NCBI GenBank assembly: GCA_963717085.1
Contig: CAVQVM010000019.1
Location: 62,001-126,000 of the forward strand
Length of the DNA stretch: 64,000 nucleotides
Direction of reading: 5' to 3'
Source of the DNA: DASQUK01 sp963717085
GTDB lineage: Bacteria; Actinomycetota; Acidimicrobiia; Acidimicrobiales; VFJN01
The translations under genes and the position numbers were made by a program. The notes beneath the pieces are model-generated. The model had not been told where the DNA came from, searched no databases, and worked only from the letters and a program-made list of their open reading frames with translations. Shown here piece after piece: positions 46,680 to 55,300 of this stretch (the first letter of the stretch is position 1; the number at the start of each line of letters is the position of its first letter).

Positions 46680-47198
46680 ATGTCGTACTTCAGCAAGCGG
46701 GCACTGCGTTGGGCGGCACCGGTCGCTCTCGTGGGAGCTCTTGGACTCGCCGCATGCGGCGACAACGATGGCACCGAGGCCGTCAGGGTTGCGGCGCCTA
46801 GCGTCGCCGGTCTCGGCAGCGACCAGCACCTCACCAACCAGGCCGAGGAGCTCGCTCGGGCGTCTGCCAGCGCCGGCAGCGACCAACACTTCAACAACCG
46901 GGCCGCCGAGCTCGCCAACCAACAGCGGGCGTACCAGGCAGCCAGCGACAGGCTCACGGCCCAGGCCGAGCAGTACGAGCGTTCGAGCCCAGCCGCGGTC
47001 AGCAACCGGGTCGCCCAGATGGCCCAGGCCGAGTCGTACGTGGACCAGCAGGTGCGGGCCGCGAGCAGCTCGGGCAACCGTGCCGCCCAGATGGCGCAGG
47101 TCGATGCGTACGTGCAGCAACAGCAGGATCGGGCCGAGAACGGCAACGGCTACGGCGGCGAGTTCGTCCCCGGCAGCCGTCACATGCCCACGCGGTGA
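46680..47198 (+). CDS. Lipoprotein with internal SDQHxxNxAxELA repeats
   Basis: 172 residues; GAGGAGGACAGACC before the ATG. Lipobox LGLAAC with the lipidated Cys at about residue 26 after a Sec-type signal (WAAPVALVGALGLAAC). The mature part is helical and made of short duplications: GSDQHLTNQAEELA and GSDQHFNNRAAELA, then NRVAQMAQAESYVDQQ and NRAAQMAQVDAYVQQQ. It is Gln/Ala-rich, probably a coiled coil, ending NGYGGEFVPGSRHMPTR. Anchored outside the membrane. No known family. Confidence 0.72.
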   Translation: MSYFSKRALRWAAPVALVGALGLAACGDNDGTEAVRVAAPSVAGLGSDQHLTNQAEELARASASAGSDQHFNNRAAELANQQRAYQAASDRLTAQAEQYERSSPAAVSNRVAQMAQAESYVDQQVRAASSSGNRAAQMAQVDAYVQQQQDRAENGNGYGGEFVPGSRHMPTR

Positions 47199-47261
47199 CG
47201 ATCAGGGGGCGATCGTCGACCGGTAGTGGTTGACGATTACATCCCGGCGGGTGATCACCGC

Positions 47262-47306
47262 CCGGCTGTTCCAGCCGGACCGCCCGGCTGTTACAGCCGG
47301 GCGGTC
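47262..47306. terminator. Tandem GC-rich hairpins, likely terminator
   Basis: Two consecutive stem-loops. CCGGCTG-TTC-CAGCCGG at 47262-47278 is followed by GACCGCCCGGCTG-TTA-CAGCCGGGCGGTC at 47278-47306, a perfect 13-bp stem. Located 64 bp after the lipoprotein stop. They lack a U-tract, so a Rho-independent role is uncertain. Confidence 0.6.
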
Positions 47307-47691
47307 ACACGCGCGAGATGACGGGTTCACGGGCCGCCACCGGCCGTGACTGGCGCCCGCGGGCAATGTGTCGGGGGGCGATTCAAGGGTTGGTAGAGGG
47401 TCAACGCGAAGGTCGGGGAGTCCTTCACATCCTCGATCCACCGCCGACGTTGGCTCTAACGCCGGCTTCGCGACGCTCGCGCCGGGGCGTCCTGGGACGA
47501 CCTTCGGGGGCACGCAGACGCCCTGCCGACCATCGGCACTTCGGGGGCGATGCGCCTCGGAACGCTCGTTGGCGGGCGCTGGTCGCCTCGCCTTCGTCTT
47601 CCTGAAGCCGTGCAAGCAACGCGCACACCGCGGAGTAGGCGTTCACGTTCAGACCGCCGGCTCGGAGGAGGCCCAGCGGAGTTCGTCGGTG
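47307..47691. other. Intergenic region, no gene recognised
   Basis: 385 bp after the hairpins and before the convergent membrane gene. Open frames on both strands have Arg/Pro-rich non-coding composition. Confidence 0.45.
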
Positions 47692-48156
47692 TCATCGGGT
47701 CAGGAGGATTGTGAGCACGCCGGCCAGGGCGACGGCTTGAAGCGTGGCGCGGGTCCAGATGACGCTGTCCCAGTGTTGCTGCAGGGCTCGGGTGTCCGGT
47801 GGAGTTGTGGGGTTGGCCGCGGCGGCGCGGAGTCGCTTGTTGATGGGTGCGCTGATGCGGGCGTAGATGGCCAGCCAAGCCAGCAGCGCCGCCAACGCGA
47901 TCGCGCCGCCGACGTGCGCCGACGAGGTGTCGCTGGTCACCGTGGCCAGTGCCGTGGCGATCACCGAGATCACCCCGGGCGCGGGCAGGCGTCGGTCGCC
48001 GTACTCATGTACCCGGCCGAGCAGGTCGGCCACGGAGCTATCGGCGGCGCCAGCGGCAGCCGGGCGCAGGACCAGCGCACAGAACAGGTCGGTGCCGTAG
48101 ATGAGCGCCGTGGTCGCGACCGCGACGAGCGCCGCGCCGGTTGTGAAGGTGGTCAT
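47692..48156 (-). CDS. DUF1772-like four-span membrane protein
   Basis: 154 residues from the ATG at 48156, which overlaps the end of the TetR remnant. Hydrophobic spans: GAALVAVATTALIYGTDLFC, ISVIATALATVTS, GGAIALAALLAWLAIYARIS, TLQAVALAGVLTILLT. The layout resembles DUF1772 (anthrone-oxygenase-like) proteins: long N-helix, NKRLRAAAAN loop, WDSVIWTRATLQ. Usually found beside TetR or SnoaL genes, as here. Confidence 0.7.
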   Translation of the reverse strand: MTTFTTGAALVAVATTALIYGTDLFCALVLRPAAAGAADSSVADLLGRVHEYGDRRLPAPGVISVIATALATVTSDTSSAHVGGAIALAALLAWLAIYARISAPINKRLRAAAANPTTPPDTRALQQHWDSVIWTRATLQAVALAGVLTILLTR

Positions 48157-48620
48157 CGTTGATTCCCGTCGCGGGTTGCAGGGTTCCGCGCTGTCGAGCG
48201 AGCCGGCGCGAGGGCGCGGACGAGGCAGTCGGTCAGCGCGTTGTCGAAGAGTGCGTGTAGCGCGGCCGCGTCGACATCGACGCGGCCGACGACCTGCAAG
48301 GCGATCAGCCCGTGCGCGGTGGCCCACAGTTGAAGGACGTCTTCTTCGGGCCGGGCGTCGCCAGCGGCTGCCAGCAGCCCGATGAAGATGTCGCCGATGG
48401 CCTGCCCTTCGGTCCAGGTGTCGGTGACCGGAACACGCACGCCGCCGAGGCTGTACATGAGCTGATACAGATCTGGGTCGGCGAGAGCGAAGTCCAGGTA
48501 GGCGTGCCCGGCGCGCCGCATTGAGAATCGACCTGCGGGCTTCGGCGCGGGACTGCTCTCGGTCGCGGCGCCTCCCGCGCAGCCGCGGTCCGCGGAGTGT
48601 CGGAGGGAGCGGCGTCCGTC
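48153..48620 (-). pseudogene. TetR-family regulator lacking its HTH (internal deletion, frameshifted)
   Basis: Downstream of the SnoaL gene the minus strand reads RRDREQSRAEARRSILNAA in one frame, a TetR N-terminus. It then jumps into the C-terminal effector domain: RRAGHAYLDFALADPDLYQL, then MYSLGGVRVPVTDTWTEGQA, LLAAAGDARPEEDVLQLWAT, AHGLIALQVVGRVDVDAAAL. The roughly 60-90 residues that should hold the HTH are missing at about 48520-48530. It cannot bind DNA as a TetR. The end overlaps the DUF1772 start by 4 nt, showing the original operon. Confidence 0.65.
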
Positions 48621-49039
48621 ACTGGCTGCCGGCCCCGCCGGTGAGCTGGGCGAGGAACGCCTGCCCGTCGAGCTGATCCCAGTGCTCCACGGCCATTCCG
48701 TCGGCCACGGCGCCAGATGTCGATCGAGTGCATCACCACCGGCTGACCGGTCGGCGGCAGTCCCATGAACTCGCCCTCGAACGTGGCCCTGTAGGTGAAC
48801 CGGCCGGCGACGCGGTCCTCGTCGACGAGCACGTCGTCCAAACTCACCTCGGTGTCCGGGAAGGCGGTGAACCACTGCCGCCAGAAGGACCTGTTCGCTT
48901 CGCGCCCGTCCTCCACGTAGGCGTTGTGGTTGACGTAGTCCTCAGCGACGAAGCCATCGACGGCGTCGGGGTCGTGGCCGTTCATCAGTTCGGCGAACGC
49001 GTGCGCAATCGTGTGCTGCTCGAGCGGTTGAGTCGTCAC
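48619..49039 (-). CDS. SnoaL-like polyketide-cyclase/ester-cyclase family protein, frameshifted
   Basis: About 139 residues. It starts TTQPLEQHTIAHAFAELMNG, then FVAEDYVNHNAYVEDG, WFTAFPDTEVSLDDVLVDED, FMGLPPTGQPVVMHSIDIW. A +1 shift at about 48710 continues VADGMAVEHWDQLDGQAFLA, then QLTGGAGSQ and stop at 48619. SnoaL fold (NTF2-like). A small-molecule cyclase or dehalogenase-like role is possible but unknown. First gene of the small minus-strand set with the TetR remnant and the DUF1772 gene. Confidence 0.7.
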
Positions 49040-49216
49040 CGACGCGATGTGTCGACCTCCGCTCCGACGGGTGGACCTTCCGCGACGACCCGGGCTTGAT
49101 CACCGAACACGCCCGGGTCGGCGACCTGCGCGAAGTCCGCAAGAGAACGGCGTCCCAGAACGCCGGCTCGGCGGCGCGCTGGGCGTGGCGTCAGTCGGGG
49201 GCGGTCCGGCGTGACG

Positions 49217-49996
49217 TCAATGCACCGCTGTGCGCGCCCGGAGGATGAGGAAGTAGGGAGCGATCCGTGTGTCGGCGACTTCGGGATGGGTACGGGCAGT
49301 CTGCTCGTCAGCGTGGGGCTCGTCGATCGCCTCGAGAGTGAACCCGGCCCTGAGGACGGCGTTGATCCACCCAGCCAGCGTTCGTCGCGCGTACGCGATT
49401 GTGAACGGCTCATGGCGGTCGCGCACGTGGGCGGGCGCGGCGCCGAAGATCCACCTCTCGGTCAGCGGACCCTCGTAGAAGTAGTCACCGATTGCGAGCG
49501 CGTGCCGATGGCCGGCCTCGTCGTCCACCCAGTGTCGGATGGGCGTGGACGTCGCCGGATGAGCCACCGAGAACTGTACGAAGCCCTCGGGTTTGAGGAC
49601 CCGAACGACCTCCTGGAGTGCCCTCTCAGGCTCTCCAACGTCCATCAGGCTCATGAATGCCGTGGCGAAGTCAAAGGTCGAGCTTCGGAATGGGAGGTGT
49701 GCGCCGTCGCCGAGGACGAATCGGATGCCGCGCTGGCTCTCGGCAGCGGCGGACTCGATGAAGTACTCGGAGAGGTCCAGGGCGACGACGTCTGCGCCGC
49801 TGGCGGCGAGAAGGCGGGTGTTGTGGCCCTCGCCGCAGCCGAGGTCGAGACCGACCAGCCCGGAAACAGCCGGAAGCATCGCGAAGAACGCGGGCGTGTT
49901 GACGAGGTCGCGATAAACGTCGAAGCCGGCGCGAGACAGCTCGGTCCATGCCCGGGCGTTCGCGTTCCAGAGCTTGCGTATGTCGGGGGCCTCCAC
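49217..49996 (-). CDS. Class I SAM-dependent methyltransferase
   Basis: 259 residues from a GTG at 49996 (EAPDIRKLWNANARAWTELS); the frame is open further up without a clear start. SAM motif I VGLDLGCGEGHNTRLLAASG, motif II VVALDLSEYFIESA, then FVLGDGAHLPFRSSTFDFAT and RVLKPEGFVQFSVAHPA. UbiE/Methyltransf_11 type. Substrate unknown. Isolated gene. Confidence 0.87.
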   Translation of the reverse strand: MEAPDIRKLWNANARAWTELSRAGFDVYRDLVNTPAFFAMLPAVSGLVGLDLGCGEGHNTRLLAASGADVVALDLSEYFIESAAAESQRGIRFVLGDGAHLPFRSSTFDFATAFMSLMDVGEPERALQEVVRVLKPEGFVQFSVAHPATSTPIRHWVDDEAGHRHALAIGDYFYEGPLTERWIFGAAPAHVRDRHEPFTIAYARRTLAGWINAVLRAGFTLEAIDEPHADEQTARTHPEVADTRIAPYFLILRARTAVH

Positions 49997-50229
49997 GGCG
50001 ACATCCTCGCAGCCGGGGCACACGAGCGATGCTGCGCTGACCCATCCCCGACCGCCGGCACAAGGGCGCCGCGACACGCCCTTCTGCGTGCGATGACGGC
50101 CGAGAACCACGTCGTTCTGTGTCGTCGTTCTGTGTGCGAAGCCGAAGCACCGATCGGCAGGTCAGTGCGTCCTGAGGGGCACGTCGGGGACGGTCGCGCC
50201 AACGGGCGGGCTCGGCGATCAGTGGGCTC

Positions 50230-50985
50230 TCAGATCCGCGCTTCGAGGACGGCGAGATCGCGCACCGCGTAGCGGCGGTGCTCGCATTCCTCTTTCATCA
50301 CGACGCGCAAGCACCGCCCGACCGTGCGGGACTCATCGGGATAGCCCGGCGCGGGGGACAGTGCGCACAGCCGCTCGAGCTCATCGTCGGTCAGTCCGTC
50401 GACGACGCGGCGCATCACGGCCATGCGATCGGCTCGTACATCGATCACCTCGTCGAAGGACGGGCGCGCCGCGAGGTCGACACCGATCGCCGCCGCATCG
50501 GAGGCCGGATAGCCGCTGTAGGGGTAACCGAGTCGGTGATAGGGCAGCGGCTCGTCGAGCACGGTGCGACTAACCCAGGCGTCCGTGGCGAACACAAGGT
50601 GGCGCAGCGTCTCGACGAACGACCACTCATCATCGACCCGCTCCTGTCGGGCGTCCTCGGGCAGTCGTCGCGCCCGGGCCACCGTGTCGGACCAGAGGCG
50701 TTCGATGGTGTCCCACATCTTGCGGTAGTCGTCCGCCGCTTGCATCTCGCGGACCTGCGCACGCTCGGGATGACGCCGATCGAGCTCGGCCTCCACGAAG
50801 GCGGTCACATCGACGTCGTTCACAACGACATCGCCGATGAGCCCAGACACGTTCACGTCGACGAGCCACGAGTCGACGATCTTCACTCGTCGCAAGTCGC
50901 AATCACGAAAGGTCGCGCCAGTGAAATCCACGCCGGTGAACTGGGCCCCTCGGAATGCGGTGGTGTCGTCGTGCTCGTCTGGCAT
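50230..50985 (-). CDS. Pentapeptide-repeat / DinB-domain fusion protein
   Basis: 251 residues. Residues 10-60 are pentapeptide-like (FRGAQFTGVDFTGATFRDCD, LRRVKIVDSWLVDVNVSGLI). Residues about 90-245 are a DinB-type four-helix bundle (WDTIERLWSDTVARARRLPE, DEWSFVETLRHLVFATDAWV, with His and Asp near the putative metal site, and CEHRRYAVRDLAVLE). DinB-like proteins include metal-dependent thiol transferases (mycothiol-linked). The actinobacterial fusion is common; function unproven. Confidence 0.8.
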   Translation of the reverse strand: MPDEHDDTTAFRGAQFTGVDFTGATFRDCDLRRVKIVDSWLVDVNVSGLIGDVVVNDVDVTAFVEAELDRRHPERAQVREMQAADDYRKMWDTIERLWSDTVARARRLPEDARQERVDDEWSFVETLRHLVFATDAWVSRTVLDEPLPYHRLGYPYSGYPASDAAAIGVDLAARPSFDEVIDVRADRMAVMRRVVDGLTDDELERLCALSPAPGYPDESRTVGRCLRVVMKEECEHRRYAVRDLAVLEARI

Positions 50986-51341
50986 CGCGACATTGTGCCC
51001 CGATCGGCAGTTTCGACCTGACGCTGCAGGCGTCCCTAGAACGCCAGGTGAGTGCGGCGGATTGGCTGGTCCTGATCCCCAACGTGCCGCCGCGAGGCGG
51101 CTCGGCCTCAGCCGCCGGCGACAAACGCGACGACGACGTAGGGCAACCTTCGAATCGCCTGCGCGTTATGCGACGCCCGCTGGCTGCGAGCGGCGCCCCC
51201 GGATCCGTCGTTCCGTCCCGTGTTGCTGTCGCGGCCGAGTGGACCGAGACCATCGTGAGCGATCGCTTCGCACTCGAGCCCGGAGACTGTGCGCTTGAGC
51301 ATCACTGGCTCGATCAGTGGTACTCGATCGGGGGTGGTGGC
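50986..51341. other. Intergenic region, no gene recognised
   Basis: 356 bp between a divergently placed pair. One short plus frame has no recognisable product; nothing else seen. Confidence 0.4.
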
Positions 51342-51821
51342 TCAGGTTGCATCTGGCGGCGAGTCGAACAAGGCCAGCTCGGCAGGATCGGGCGCCTGGA
51401 ACACGCAGAGCCACCGGTCGAAGTCCGCGCGGTGGATCGGGTTGCTATCCCAGGGTGGCTCCGAGTTCCGCGCCTCGATGCGCCGCCAGAGCTCGTCGGA
51501 AGGCGTGTCGAGGTAGTGCAGCTCGACGCCGACACCAAGGCCACGCGCCACGCCTCGCATCTCGTCACGTTCGATCCGCGCCCAGAGCCCAAAATCGACG
51601 ACGACGCTCAGACCGAGGCCCAGGATCTCTTGGGCGAGGCGCCAGAGTTCCTGTTCGACCTTCTCCCGGGTCGGCTCGTCCCAGGGAGTGCAGCCCAGGG
51701 CCCAGAGCCATTCATCCTTCGTGAGGCGCACGGCGCTGCGGTCCGCGGCGAGCTGGGTTGCGAGTGTGGTCTTACCCGCCCCGGGCAACCCGCAGGTCAG
51801 AATCAGTCGCGCCTCGCTCAC
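51342..51821 (-). CDS. P-loop AAA-family kinase-like protein
   Basis: 159 residues. N-terminal Walker A GLPGAGKTTLATQLA, LTKDEWLWALGC, then VVVDFGLWARIERDEMRGVA (Walker-B-like DFG) and a lid with ELHYLDTPSDELWRRIEARN. Resembles zeta-toxin/gluconokinase-like small kinases (AAA_33). Phosphorylates a small molecule. No adjacent antitoxin is evident, so a toxin role is not supported. Confidence 0.8.
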   Translation of the reverse strand: MSEARLILTCGLPGAGKTTLATQLAADRSAVRLTKDEWLWALGCTPWDEPTREKVEQELWRLAQEILGLGLSVVVDFGLWARIERDEMRGVARGLGVGVELHYLDTPSDELWRRIEARNSEPPWDSNPIHRADFDRWLCVFQAPDPAELALFDSPPDAT

Positions 51822-52346
51822 GGTGGCTCAGTCCAGCAGTTCTCCAAGCTGACATGAGCGACCACGGCCTGATGCACCGCGACGGACTCGGCGATCTGCT
51901 CACCTGCCTGCCTCGGTGTGGGGTCGGGAACAAGCGCCCATAACGCGCGGCTCGAAACCGCCCCGGCGGCGACCCCGAACGCCGGGTAGGTGGGACGAGA
52001 TCCAGGTGACCCAGTTCCGTCGTCGACGTCGTGCCGACTCCAGATGGACTGACATCGCCGACGGTGGAGGGGGTGCCGTGCTCGAGCTGGCCTGGTGCCC
52101 CGAGTCGCCCCACATCGGCAAGTCGGCGTCACCCGTGATGTCGGACCCCGATGCGATACCCGATGGGCGCCTTTGTGTGTTCACGTTGAGGTCGGCCTTC
52201 CACAAGAGGTAAGGCGCCGCGTCGCCCTCGAGGAACGGCTGGGGTTCGATCGAACCACCCAGCTGCTGTTGGCAGACGAGCGGCTCGGAGGCGGCGCGAC
52301 CACCGGAGGGGTGCCCCGTCGACGGCGCCGGCGTAGGCTGTGGGCG
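51822..52346. other. Intergenic region upstream of the giant STAND gene
   Basis: 525 bp. A short plus frame (51916-52212) contains VLELAWCPESPHIGKSASPV but no recognisable domain. The 18-base string GCCGGGTAGGTGGGACGA occurs here (about 51980) and at about 45460. A promoter for the long gene is expected. Confidence 0.4.
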
Positions 52347-55300
52347 ATGGTGGCGGGCGGCGCAACGGGCGCCCCGGTCGGGACCTGGACCGTTCTGTTC
52401 ACCGATCAAGTCGGTTCGACGGCGATGCGGGTCCTGGTGGGCGAGGAGACCTTTGACGGGGTCCGGGCCGATCTCGACGCCCGGGTGGCGGGTGCGCTCT
52501 CCGCACATGGCGTCGTCGTGACCAAGTCGACCGGTGATGGTGTCATGGGCGGTTTCACCAGTACGGCCGCCGCGCTGCAGTGTGCGGTGGCGATCCAGCA
52601 GGCGGTGGCGGAGCGGAACCGCATCGCGGGCGAAGGCGTCCCCGGCGCCGAGGTTGTGGCGCTGCGTGTCGGAATCAGCGTCGGCGACGCCGTCGTCGAC
52701 AACGGCGATCTGCAAGGGACCGCCGTGGTGGAGTCTGCTCGGCTGTGCGCGGTTGCGGACGGCGGGACGATTCTGTGTTCCGAGGCCGTACGGGTCGTTT
52801 CGGCGAACCGCTCGGGTTGCACGTTCGGCCCCGCACGCGCGATCGAGCTGAAGGGGTTGCCGGATCCTGTCCGGGCGCACGAGGTGATCTGGGAACCGCT
52901 GCCCTACGAATCCGGCGAGCACCGTCTGGTGTTCCGGGTGCTCGGTCCGCTCGAGGTCTTCGACGGCGACCGGTCGGTGGCGCTCCGCGGACCCAAGGAA
53001 CGCTTCCTGCTCGCGGCGCTGCTCGCCCGGGCCAACTCCCCGGTCGCGATCGATGCGCTCATCGGCGCGGTGTGGGGCGACCGTCCACCACGCACCGCCG
53101 AGCGGATGGTCCATGCTCACGTGGCGCGGTTGCGCCGGGCGATCGAACCGCGCCGTCCTCGTGGCGAGGCCAGCTCGACGCTCGTAACGGTGGGCCGCGG
53201 CTATGAGCTCCGGCTCGCTGCGGCCCAACTCGACGCCACCCGCTTCGAGGAGCTCGCCAAGCGGGGCTCCGACCAGCTCGCCAGTGGCGACGAGACGGCG
53301 TCCTCCACGCTGCGCCAGGCCTTGGGTCTTTGGCGAGGTGAGGCGTTCGGTGAGTTCCCTGAGGTCGAAGCGTGCGTTGCGGAGTCCCGTCGCCTGGAGG
53401 AGTTGCGCCAGGCGCTAGTGGAGGACCGAGTGGACGCGGATCTCGCCGCCGGTCAGTCGGCCGGATTAGTCGCGGAGATCGAGACCCTCCTGCGCGCTCA
53501 ACCCTTCCGTGAGCGCCTGTGGGGCCAGCTCATCGTGGCCCTGTACCGCTCAGGACGTCAGCGGGACGCCCTGGAGGCCTACCAGCGGGCCCGTCGCCTC
53601 CTAGCCGACGAGCTGGGCATCGCGCCAGGCCCGGAGCTGCGCCGGCTCGAGGCTGCCGTCCTCGCGCAGGACCCGTCGCTGAATGTCCTCCGATTGGTGC
53701 CGGACATGGGGCCGACCCGGCTTCCAGCGGCACTCGACGCGGTGGGCTCGTCGTTCGTCGGCCGCGAGACCGAGTTGGCGTGGCTGCGAGACGCGTGGGC
53801 CGCCGCCGTGCACGGACAGGGCGGTTTCGTGTCAGTAATGGGGCCGGAGGGCATCGGCAAGACACGACTGGTCGCCGAGCTGGCGCGTGAGGTCCACGAC
53901 GGCGGCGCGGCGGTGCTCTACGGGCGCTGTGACCATGCTCACCGCGGCGCCCGTGCCCTGCTGGGCCAGGCCCTGCAGAGCGCCGGCTCGTCCCTGCTTC
54001 ACCTCGACGGAGGGGGCGATGATGCCGACGACATCGCCGAGGCGGTGGCACGCCATCTGCCGACCTGGTCGCAGGGCCGTTCGGTGCTGCTCGTTCTCGA
54101 TGACCTGCATCTGGCCGACGCCGAGACCCTGGAGGTCGTAGCCGACCTCGCAGGCTGGTGTCGGGCCACCCCGATGCTCGTCATTGGCGTGTTCCATAAC
54201 GACGCGGTCGAGCAAATCAGTCCCGCGGAGCCGCTGGGTGGCATGGCGTCGCAGCTCACCCTCGGCCCGCTGTCCGGCGACGTTGTCGCGCGCGTATGCG
54301 ATCTGTACGCAACCGAACCCTGGTCGGCCGAGGACGTCGATCGTGTCTACGACCTGACTGGTGGCGTGCCGCTGTTGATCCACGAGCAGGCCAGCGAGTG
54401 GGCCCGGGAGCGCGCGAGCCGCCGCATGGCGGTGGCCGGCGACCGCATCGCAGCGTCCCGCCGCCGGTTGCTCGCATCCCGTGACGAGGTGGTGGACGGG
54501 GTCGAGGGCATCCAGCGGCTGCTCGAGCAGCGCCGCGCCCAGCTGGCCGGTCGCGAGGCGCAGCTACAGGCGAGCGCGGTCGCGGCCCTCGGGAGCTGCC
54601 CCTACAAGGGCCTGGCCCGGTTCGAGGAGACCGACGCCGCCAACTTCTTCGGCCGCGAGCGGCTCGTCGCCGAGTTGGTCGCCCGCCTGACCGAGTCCCG
54701 CTTGCTCGCCGTCGTCGGCCCCTCCGGCAGCGGCAAGTCCTCGCTGGTGCGGGCGGGGCTGCTCCCGGCTCTGGCCGTCGGGGCGCTCCCGGGCGGCCAG
54801 CGATGGCGCTCGGCGATTCTCTCCCCAGGCCGCCACCCCACCCAAGCCCTGGCCCACCTCCTCGACGGGGCCGATGACTCCGCGAGGGGGCCGCGAGTCA
54901 TATTCGTCGACCAGTTCGAGGAGACGTTCACCGCCGGCGCTGACCGCCGCGAGCAGGGCGAGTTCATCACGCGTCTGCTCAATCTCGTTGACCAGCCCGA
55001 CACGGCATTGGTGCTCGCCATCCGCGCCGATCATCTCGGTCGATGCGCCACGTACCCGGAGTTCGCCGATCGCCTCACGGGCAACGACGTCCTCGTGGGT
55101 CCTATGCGCGACGCCGAGCTGCGGCGCACCGTCGAGCTCCCCGCCCAGCGTGCCGGCCTCGAGGTCGAAGCCGGAATGGTCGAGGTGATCGTTGCCGACG
55201 TCGCAGGGCGAGCCGGGGCACTGCCGCTGCTGTCCACGGCGCTGTCCGAGACGTGGGAGCGCCGGGAGGGCCGGTCGCTCACCCTCGCTGGTTACAGGGC

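Noticed and set aside
51342..51821. Toxin (zeta-like) of a toxin-antitoxin pair
   Set aside because: No small antitoxin gene upstream or downstream; general small kinase is safer.
45455..51995. GCCGGGTAGGTGGGACGA shared at about 45460 and 51980
   Set aside because: Only 18 bases match and flanks differ; too short to call a repeat element.
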